From Paralithodes platypus (taxonomy: Eukaryota > Arthropoda > Malacostraca > Decapoda > Lithodidae): a stretch of 64,000 nt of DNA. The notes beneath the pieces were generated by a model. It made no database searches. It had not been told where the DNA came from and was given only the letters and a program-made list of their open reading frames with translations. The position numbers and the translations under genes are program-made. Where the stretch lies: assembly GCA_032716605.1 (NCBI GenBank), contig CM064492.1, positions 52,413,382-52,477,381 of the forward strand, read 5' to 3'. Below are positions 55,372-64,000 of this stretch, in pieces; positions within the stretch are counted from its first letter, which is position 1, and the number at the start of each line of letters is the position of its first letter.

Positions 55372-55831
55372 TTAACCCTTTGGGGATCATGACGCGTTTT
55401 GACAGTTTATTCTGGCTATTATTTATTCGACGTTTTTTAGACTGCTCATGGAGGATCATTGGGAACAATAATGGTAAACAACTATGTCAATTAAGGGGAG
55501 TTGGGTCGTTTTTCTGGTCCACCTTCTTCCTCATGCTTAGCCCGATTAGTTTTCAGATTTTAAGACGCTCAGCACATTAGTTTGGCGATTTTAAGACTTT
55601 CTGTCCCATTTCTTTGTCAATATTTAGACTTTTCGCGTCATTCAGGTTATAAGCTTGATGAAGGTCTAGGAAGGAAAGTAACACAATAGTAAAAGATACA
55701 TACATGACCACATAAAAACGCCCATCCCCCCTTAACCTTCTGACTTCCATATACCCTTCCTAATCTGAACAAAATCGTCTAATACTAGACACACTGCATT
55801 GTCCAAACGTGTCCGAATCATCAAGGGGTTC
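55372..55831. mobile_element. E1 element split by a shortened MITE-A
   Basis: E1 left arm 55372-55490 ('gacgcgttttgacagtttat') and right arm 55736-55831 ('gacttccatatacccttcc') flank a 245-bp MITE-A (55491-55735, TTAA at both ends). That MITE has lost its centre, including the CCGGCC palindrome. Confidence 0.75.
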
Positions 55832-56012
55832 ACTGGCCTAAATCCTTGTTCCCCTGCTAATCTCTTCTGTAGGGGGAAGGCTTTAGTATTCTGGTAGATT
55901 TGTTCTCATATATATATAATATTTACTTAGTTTCCTCCCTGGACTTCCATAATAAAAAAAATAAAAATAAAATAAAAAAGAAAAAAATTAAAAACATCCC
56001 CAGGATCCCCCT

Positions 56013-56500
56013 TTAACACCTTACGAGCGGCCTATGCGGTTTATTTATGTGTACCGCCCAGCGGGGTGTTTTTAGCCAAAATAGGGCTGTTTACGTGATC
56101 ATTTTCATGCCTAAATAAGACCCAGAACGTACAACAAGTATCTATCCCTGAAAGGGCATAAACAGAGCTTTCGAATGACACCATAACGATCCTTGTATGA
56201 TGGATAGTTTTCTTGCAATAACCGTGCAACGCGAGTGCAAAAAGCAGGTAATTCGGTACTTTCGGTACATAATTGAGTATGTAGCGAGTGAGAGAGGGAG
56301 GAGGGAGCTGAGATTTGTGTCAGTAGGTTCGCCGCGGTGGTCTGGAGCAGTCATACGCTCGCTAGTCTCCTGCCACCACTTGTCTCTCTCTCTCAGCCAC
56401 ATTACGTGCTGAAATTGCCACTCGAGTTATGTCGAGCTCCGCCACATAGTCCAGCTTTATTTAACTCGACTTAAGTGGTGGGCCGCTTTTTAAGGGTTAA
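56013..56500 (+). mobile_element. Solo MITE-B inside MITE-A
   Basis: TTAA at 56013-56016 and 56497-56500; 488 bp. The flanks match the continuous A sequence, so one TTAA was duplicated. Nearly identical to the array at 38261-39716, closest to its third copy (GTGGTG-GCCGCTTTTTAAGGG end). Confidence 0.9.
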
Positions 56501-56628
56501 GATGTATTTCCAAATTTTTTCGGTAGAAATCCCTCCTAAATTACAGGAAATTACGCCAAGAAAAAAAGCGACACCTAAATACCACGAAAAGTCTTAATAT
56601 TGATAAAGAAAACGGGTGAAAGGTCTTA

Positions 56629-58872
56629 AGCCACTTTCACACATTCACGATGTTGGTCCCGATGTACCCCGATTTGAATATCGGGACACAACGTGGTGCA
56701 ATCCTCAACATGTGTCGGGTTCGTCGGGGAGCGTCGTGTTACCCGCGGTGCGGGACGTGGCAAATCGGGCTTGGCCACCAAAGGGTTGGATTTGTTCAAA
56801 AATTTTGCACAATGTACTTTTGGCGTGGTACCATCGGGTAACGTCGGGTACAATGTGTCGATGACGTGGGTCTCGCGTGTCTGCATCAGGGTACATCGGC
56901 ATCGACTTGGCGGCGTCGGGGTATAAATAGTTATAATATATTACAGTAAAATTCATGTAATCCGAATGGCAGTGGACCGACAGTGCTTCGGATTAGTGGA
57001 GTATTCTAACAACACTATAAATACGCACATGATGAATAAATAAAGACCGGATATGGTATACGGTAGGCCTATACCGTATATACCGTATATAATATTCCAT
57101 AATCAACTTATATCAAACGAGTTAATAAGTTCAAATGAAAAATCAGTGTACCGGTATGATTACCGAAACACGTGTGTGTTAATTGTCGAGTGAGTGTGTG
57201 TGCGTGTGCGTGTGTGTTATTGTTCTTGTGTGGCTATATCGACCGCCACTGATACACGGTATGCAATAAATGTTATTATAATTATGCTCTATGGAATTTA
57301 ATTTAATTTTACATAATACAGTAGTGTTTATAATAGTAAAAGCCAAAGGAAATACTAAGTGTTATTGATTAATTTAACACAAGGTAGTGTTTGTGTGGGT
57401 GGATGGGTTTAGATAGAGGAGATTGTTCCTGTGTTTTCGACGATTCCATCCTTACACAAGCTATGTTTATATCGATCCTTTTGCACAAGATAGGTTTATA
57501 TCAATACATTTTACCTTCCACAATTAGAGAAAATATGATTCATCACGAAGTGTAGCCTACCTGTGGAGATTAAACGCACTGTTATATTATATACTACATG
57601 AGATATACCGGTACCACCGGTATATAGTTTTTTTATCGTTAATTTTATTTGCATAATAAATCACAACAATTTTTTCCGCTGAACATGATGGCGGTGTTTA
57701 GAATATGCTATCATCAATATTGGATTTTATAGAAATAAATCTATAACGATAGTTTTTTGTTTTGATAGAATCCCAGCCGCACCAAAATATTCGCTCTCAG
57801 TTGGTTTTCACCCATAATATTTTTGTTTATAATTACATTTTTTATGAACGGCAAGAGGAAAGGTTAGTATATAAGATTTCAACAAAACAATAAATAAAAA
57901 TAATAATATGTGGAATTTCACCGTAGGTGAAGGTTACTGTTCAGTCCGCCTGTACTTTCCTCCCCATCTCGGTTGGTTTTCACCCATAATAATTATTGTT
58001 TGTTGTTATTTTAAAAAATTTATGAACGGCAAGAGGAAAGGTTATTATATAAGATTTCAACAACAAAATAAATTAAAATAATAATATGTGGAATTTCACC
58101 GTAGGTGAAGGTTACTGTTCAGTCCGCCCATACTTTCCCTCCCCGTTTTCACCGATAAAATATGGGACAATGAATATTCTGTAAGCAAGTGATATATTGG
58201 ATTTTTCATTAGCTTTCTAATGGTACATATATGGCCAATGTACGATCAAAGCTTTTATTTTTCCTGAATATATTTTGTCCGTCGCCGCTGTCACCCACTG
58301 GTAAATATTTTCGCTTCACTTCATGGTCTATTTTCATATAATTTAACATTCGATACAGTTTTTAGATATTAATTTCGTATACCGGCAATGAATACAGATT
58401 GTTATTTACGAAGAACAAGCTCTCAACGACAAAAACTTGATTTTATATAAAAACAATCATACGCCTATACCTTACAAAGAAATAATTCGACCTTATCTTA
58501 CCTTAAACTTGACCGTTGAACGTAATACCTTTAACACCATATGTATTGATGATATCTGTCAGGCTGCCTGACGTTGTGGCGTCGTCCTCGTCGGGTCGGC
58601 CACGTGTCACCATCATAAGTCCATCGCCTTACGTCGTGTTCCCCACGTGCCACGTCGGGGTACGGTTTTGACCGGAATTTTGACCGTTACAGCATTGACG
58701 TGGCGCCGTCGTGTTGCAACCGTGGTACCATCTGGCCCGGCGTGGCTACGACCACCGTCGAGGCTTCGTCGTCAAGTCAAACGCGTACATCTTGTCACTG
58801 TCTCTGCCGATGTGCCAATTTGTGTACCTCGGGGTACATCGGGACCAACATCGTGAATGTGTGAAAGTGGCT
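56629..58872 (+). mobile_element. Harbinger-like non-autonomous element C, copy 1 (2.24 kb)
   Basis: Ends AGCCACTTTCACACATTCAC and its complement; the inverted match extends about 44 bp. TTA target duplication at 56626-56628 and 58873-58875. Subterminal regions are rich in CGTCGGG/CGTCGTG words. The interior is AT-rich, with a ~172 bp direct duplication (about 57801-57972 and 57973-58140; 'ggaatttcaccgtaggtgaa' in both) and a (GT)n tract. No transposase frame. Confidence 0.85.
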
Positions 58873-59058
58873 TTACAATCGCCAAACTAATGAGCCGAAA
58901 ATCTTAACATTTGAAAACTAATGGGGCTAAGCATGAGGGAGAAAGGTTTCCCGAAAAAAAAAACAATCATCGTCCCTTAAGTATGTTGCTCTCGATCTCA
59001 CAATCTCAATGCCCCCATACACTACCCAATTATTTCTCTCACTGCCCCTAATCACTCC

Positions 59059-59427
59059 TTAAGGGGGTAGTACTCGCTTTTTTTGGGACTCCCTTCTCCC
59101 TCATGTTTAGCATATTAGTTTTGAGGTTTTAAGACGTTCGTTCTGTTAGTTAGGCGATTTTGAGACCTTTCACCTCATTTTGTTATCAATATTAAGACCT
59201 CTCCTACCCTTTAGGTTTCAATTTTTTCCTGGGGAGTGATAGCGAACCTCTAATTTTAAAAGGAACTGGCCTTCGGCCAGCACATTGTCCTTCCGAATAA
59301 TGTACACATTTATCTTGAAAAGGGGGTCTAGGGGGGGTTTTCTAAGCTCGATGGAGGTCTAGTGAGAACATTAAAAAATAAATTAATTAATAAATATATA
59401 TACCAAAAACCAAGCACTACCTCCTAA
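59059..59427 (+). mobile_element. MITE-A copy
   Basis: TTAA at 59059-59062; the right site has decayed to CTAA (59424-59427). Core palindrome CTGGCCTTCGGCCAG. Confidence 0.75.
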
Positions 59428-59541
59428 TCCTCATCCCTGCTACGACTTCAGATTATCCAACCCTCCTTCAAAATTCCAGTCTCTCATTTACACTTTCAAT
59501 ATCTTCTCCTTTTTGTCTTACCTCATGTCATTACCCCCTAA

Positions 59542-61783
59542 AACCACTTTCACACATTCACGATGTTGGTCCCGCCGTACCCCGATTTGAATATCAGGAC
59601 ACAACGTGGTGCAATCCCCAACGTGTGTCGGGATCGTCGGGGAGCGTCGTGTTACCCGCACCCGGGACGTGGCAAATCGGGCTTGGCCACCAAAGGTTTG
59701 GATTTGTTCAAATATTTCGCACATGTACTTTTGGCGTGGTACCATGGGTAACGTCGGGTACAACGTGTCGATGACGTGGTCTCGCGTGTCTGCATCCGGT
59801 GGCATCGGCATCGACGTGGCGGCGTCGGGGTATAAATAGTTATAATATATTACAGTAAAAGTCATGTAATCCGAATGGCAGCGGACCGACAGTGCTTCGG
59901 ATTAGTGGAGTATTTTGACAACACTATAAATACGCACATGATGAATAAATAAAGACCTGATATGGTATACGGTATGCCTATACCGTATAATATACCGTAT
60001 ATAATATTCCATAATCAACTTACATTAAACGAGTTAATAAGTTCAAATGAAAAATCAGTGTACCGGTATGATTACCGAAACACGTGTGTTAATTGTCGAG
60101 TGAGTGTGTGCGTGTGTGTGTGTTATTGTTCTTGTGTGGCTATATCGACCGCCACTGATACACGGTATGCAATACATTTTATTATAATTATGCTCTATGG
60201 AATTGAATTTCATTTTACCTACTACAGTAGTGTTTATAATAGTAAAAGCCAAAGGAAATACTAAGTGTTATTGATTAATTTAACACAAGGTAGTGTTTGT
60301 GTGGGTGGATGGGTTTAGATAGAGGAGATTGTTCCTGTGTTTTCGACGATTCCATCCTTACACAAGCTATGTTTATATCAATCCTATTGCACAAGATAGG
60401 TTTATATCAATACATTTTACCTTCCACAATTAGAGAAAATATGATTCATCACGAAGTGTAGCCTACCTGTGGAGATTAAACGCACTGTTATATTATATAC
60501 TATATGAGATATACCGGTACCGGTATATCATTTTTTTATCGTTATTTTTATTTGCATAATAAATCACAACAATTTTTCCGCTGAACATGATGGCGGTGTT
60601 TAGAATATGCTATCATCAATATTGGATTTTATAGAAATAAATCTATAACGATAGTTTTTTGTTTTTATAGAATCCCAGCCGCACCAAAATATTCGCTCTC
60701 AATTGGTTTTCACCCATAATAATTATTTTTTTAATTACATTTTTTATGAACGGCAAGAGGAAAGGTTAGTATATAAGATTTCAACAAAACAATACATAAA
60801 AATAATAATATGTGGAATTTCACCGTAGGTGAAGGTTACTGTTCAGTCCGCCCGTACTTTCCCTCCCCATCTTAGTTGGTTTTCACCCATAATAATTGTT
60901 TGTTGTTATTTAAAAAAAAATATGAACGGCAAGAGGAAAGGTTATTATATAAGATTTCAACAACAAAATAAATTAAAAATAATAATATGTGGAATTTCAC
61001 CGTAGGTGAAGGTTACTGTTCAGTCCGCCCATACTTTCCCTCCCCATTTTCACCGATAAAATATGGGACAATGAATATTCTGTAAGCAAGTGATATATTG
61101 GATTTTTCATTAGCTTTCTAATGGTACATATATGGCCTATGTACGATCAAAACTTTAATTTGTCCTGAATATTTTTTGTCCGTCGCCGCTGTCACCCACT
61201 GGTAAATATTTTCGCTTCACTTCATGGTCTATTTTCATATAATTTAACGTTCCATACAGATTTTAGATATTAATTTCGTATACCGGCAATGAATACAGAT
61301 TGTTATTTACGAAGAACCAGCTCTCTACGACAAAAACTTGATTTTATATAACAAAAAATCATACGCCTATACCTTACAAAGAAATAATTTGACCTTATCT
61401 TACCTTAAACTTGACCGTTGAACGTAATACCTTTAACACCATATGTATTGATGATATCTGTCAGGCTGCCTGACGTTGTGGCGTCGTCCTGGTCGGGTCG
61501 GCCACGTGTCACCATCATAAGTCCATCGCCCCTCGTCGTGTTCCCCACGTGCCACGTCGGGGTACGTCGGGTTACGGTTTTGACCGGAATTTTGACCATT
61601 ACAGCATTGACGTGGCGCCGTCGTGTTGCAACCGTGGTACCATCTGGCCCGGCGTGGCTACAACGTGTCACCGTCCAGGCTTCGTCATCAAACGCTTACA
61701 TCCTGTCACTGTCTCTGCCGATGTACCAATTTGTGTACCTCGGGGTACATCAGGACCAACATCGTGAATGTGTGAAAGTGGCT
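59542..61783 (+). mobile_element. Harbinger-like non-autonomous element C, copy 2
   Basis: Same orientation as C1 and nearly identical along its whole length by eye, including the internal ~172 bp duplication. Ends AACCACTTTCACAC and GTGTGAAAGTGGCT. TAA target duplication at 59539-59541 and 61784-61786. The different target (TAA here, TTA at C1) shows two separate insertions, not a segmental duplication. Confidence 0.85.
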
Positions 61784-61789
61784 TAAGAC

Positions 61790-62500
61790 CTCGCCCATCA
61801 TGTTCCCCGTCTGGCTCTAGCTCTTGCTCTCGCTCTCTCTGTCTCTCTCTATCTACTAGGGAGAGAGCTATCTACATTGACGTTGCTGTCCTATTCTTCT
61901 ACTATAAAGTGACCCTGCCTCTAGTTGTATAAAGGCCGGACCACGTAGTAGGGACCGCAAAGTCTGTGTGGTCTGATAATCTGTGTAACTCTGTGTAAAT
62001 GTGTGTAATTCCTGCACACACACACAGACACACGCACGCACACACACACACACACACTTACACCCATCGTTATGTTTAAGTAAACCCCAACCATTCTCTA
62101 ATTATTGTTCCCTATATCCTTACTTTTTTATCTCTCTCTCTCTCTCTCTCTCTCTGACGTGTCCCAACTCTTGCTCAATTTTCCTCTAATTAAAATTTGC
62201 TCAGAAACATGACGTCTGCACCAGTATTACTCGCTTCCTTTCATCTTTGTTCATGTTTTACCTTCACTTCATTTTTCTCTCGATTGTAAAGTTTTGTTTT
62301 ACAGCTACTTCTAATTAATTGTGGCACCTTACCTGAATCGCACATCATTCTTTTTGTTATAGTTTTATGGTGAATTCTGTGTTATAATATTTCCATCACA
62401 GACAAGCAACAAAGCCATACACTGTAAACAACGATATTATTGTATATACACCATGTTTAGGTTTCCGTATTTAATTCAATTTAAGAAGGATGATTAAGAC
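61790..62500. other. Unassigned stretch with CA and CT tracts
   Basis: (CA)n at 62015-62058 and (CT)n at 62132-62155. No gene or dispersed repeat recognised. Confidence 0.4.
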
Positions 62501-62507
62501 TATATAC

Positions 62508-62646
<139 letters not shown>

Positions 62647-62648
62647 GT

Positions 62649-62865
62649 CATAGACTACAGTAGATCTGGACTGGACCCGTAAATGGAACTTTGCAGTAAG
62701 GGACTCAAAATCGGAGAACGAACACCCAAGTTCGAACCTCGGAACCGCGACAATGTGATATTTTCGCGGTTTCGGGGTTCGAACTTGGGGTTCATTCTCC
62801 GATTTTGGGTCCCTTCCTGCAAAGTTCCATTTTTGTGTCCAGTCCAGATCTACTGTAGTCTATGA
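62649..62865. mobile_element. Fold-back element Q
   Basis: CATAGACTACAGTAGATCTG at the left is the complement of the right end. Inverted arms of about 100 bp ('ggaactttgca', 'aaatcgga', 'aagttcgaac') flank a ~15 bp loop. It sits within TA repeats, so a TA target duplication cannot be tested. Confidence 0.8.
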
Positions 62866-62944
62866 TACAGTATATATTTATATACAGTATATATATTTTT
62901 TTTGTTTACATGTTAAACCTTTCAAGATACTATTACACATTTCT

Positions 62945-63347
62945 CTTGTTTTCGTTTTATTATTAGACAATTACTATATTCAATTTAGGAAGGAGCAGTG
63001 GAAGTCACAGCATTAACTGAGATAGACTTTACCCCTTTCATTCCTAGAGGGCATTCCAAAGCTGAATAAAAATTGTTTGTTATTAGCCAGAACACATTTA
63101 AATTAAGTAGTAAAACACAGGGAGGATAAATTTATCGTCAGCCTAAACAAACAACACTCCTGGTTATGATGTGTTGTTTCGCCTTTTCGATGTTATTCAA
63201 CTTAGGAAGGATGTGTGGCAGTCGGAGGCACTATGCAGTTGATTTTGACCCCTTACATTCCAAGTGGTTCTTCCTAAACTGCATGCAGTCGTCTAGTAAT
63301 AGCCCAAACAATGTGTCAAAATGCGTCATAATCCTCAGGGGGTTAAA
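62945..63347. mobile_element. Two E1-type elements in a row
   Basis: First about 62945-63105 ('gttttattattagacaatta', 'ttattagccagaac'), second 63160-63347 ('cgatgttattcaacttagga', 'aaatgcgtcataatcctcag' then GGGTTAA). Both are diverged. Confidence 0.6.
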
Positions 63348-63725
63348 TTAATGATAAATCGTAACTAAAATTACTATACATTTATTTCTTAAATTTCAAG
63401 ATAACTATACAACAAATTAACTATACGTTACTCAAGTATTTTATTTTACACATTTGTCTTATACTAATTGTAACAACCATTGGATATTTTCTTCCCACTT
63501 CACCCTACTAACTTCCTAGTCCTGCCACGTTAGTGGCAGGGCAGTAGTTCCCTTTCCAATGTTCCCTTACCCACTCTAAACCACTGTTTGGACACTTGAT
63601 CCTCAGTGTTTTGGAGGACAAGCAACCTAGAAGGGTCACTAGATCTGTTGTTGCTTGATTTCCTTTGTACTTTGTACTCCTTTGTAGGTACATAAGTCAT
63701 TGCCAGAATCTTTTTTGACAGATAT

Positions 63726-63743
63726 AATCACTCGCTCACTCAT

Positions 63744-63822
<79 letters not shown>
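63726..63822. repeat. (TC)n-(TA)n tract
   Basis: CT run 63743-63768 followed by TA run to 63822. Confidence 0.95.
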
Positions 63823-63824
<2 letters not shown>

Positions 63825-63825
63825 A

Positions 63826-64000
63826 GGGTGTCCCAGGAGGAAAGGGCATAATTTTGGGAAATTATAAAACAATTAAGTATTCTAAGCATATTATTTTTTT
63901 AGAACAAAAAGTTCAAATATCAACCGTTAAAAAGATATTGAAGGTTTTATATAGCGTCCTCCCCCACATCATTGTGATGGACTCTTCCATGTCAGATAGT
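63826..64000 (+). mobile_element. Possible DNA-transposon end running off the window
   Basis: Starts CAGGGTGTCCCAGGAGG after a TA tract. CAGGGTGTCCC-type starts are common at TIR ends of invertebrate DNA transposons. The other end is outside the window, so this cannot be tested here. Confidence 0.35.

Larger units (their letters stand above)
55868..58980 (-). mobile_element. MITE-A copy carrying two nested elements (B and C1)
   Basis: A-type sequence occurs in three pieces: 55868-56016, 56501-56628 and 58873-58980, ending in TTAA at 58977-58980. Joined in order they follow the consensus of other A copies ('gatccccctTTAA', 'ttttttcggtag', 'cgacacctaaat', 'aggtctta', 'atcgccaaactaatg'). Confidence 0.8.

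Noticed and set aside
59542..61783. C1 and C2 as a segmental duplication
   Set aside because: Flanks differ and each copy has its own TWA target duplication.

Overview
This window looks like intergenic or heterochromatin-like DNA from an invertebrate animal, most probably an arthropod. The evidence is eukaryotic: LINE, SINE, Helitron-like and DNA-transposon relics, very long (TA)n, (GA)n and (TC)n tracts, and three tracts of the pentamer TTAGG (read as CCTAA on the other strand), the usual arthropod telomere unit. A crustacean would fit, but that is inference. I found no intact host protein-coding gene, no rRNA and no convincing functional tRNA gene. Every recognisable coding region belongs to a dead mobile element, and most other open frames are low-complexity or lie inside repeats.

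Layout. 1-10 kb: purine-rich arrays, paired inverted repeats, a SINE-like insertion with a clear target duplication, several copies of a ~360 bp element flanked by TTAA (called MITE-A here), and a 33-bp minisatellite built from the end of one copy. 10-16 kb: a jockey-type LINE fragment with a mutated polymerase site (minus strand), a second LINE relic, and a cluster of ~200 bp fold-back elements (E1/E2). 16.3-17.3 kb: a 1-kb palindromic element flanked by TA. 18.3-23.1 kb: one old LINE ORF2 broken into pieces by at least six smaller insertions. 23.9-31.1 kb: a Merlin/IS1016-type transposase relic, MITE-A relatives, a palindromic hAT-like MITE, Tc1/mariner-like TIR pairs and a Helitron-like element with CTAG end and hairpin.

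31.8-41.0 kb is the most layered part. A TA-flanked element with Tc1-like inverted ends contains a MITE-A copy. That copy is split by an ~8.6 kb Ty3/gypsy element on the minus strand carrying RNase H, integrase and an F-type env. The retroelement is itself broken by two kinds of TTAA-flanked MITE, an older relative of one of them, and a ~1 kb insertion. 41.4-53.0 kb holds three head-to-tail copies of a large repeat (J) rich in AGGTCA half-sites, one of them carrying a 3.8 kb Harbinger-like element that contains a ~1 kb palindrome. 53-64 kb: a LINE 3' fragment, a GAAGAA minisatellite, two almost identical 2.24 kb Harbinger-like elements with TWA target duplications, and long TA tracts.

How the parts relate. 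At least ten non-autonomous element families share the window. Their order of arrival can be read from nesting and from paralogous empty sites. TTAA-target elements dominate (A, A2, B, E2, F, probably E1 and N), yet no matching transposase is present, so they must have been mobilised in trans. Element names (A, A2, B, C, D, E1, E2, F, G, I, J, K, L, M, N, O, P, Q, R, S, T, X) are mine and are used only to link entries. Coordinates of diverged repeats are approximate; those with target duplications are given to the base as read by eye.
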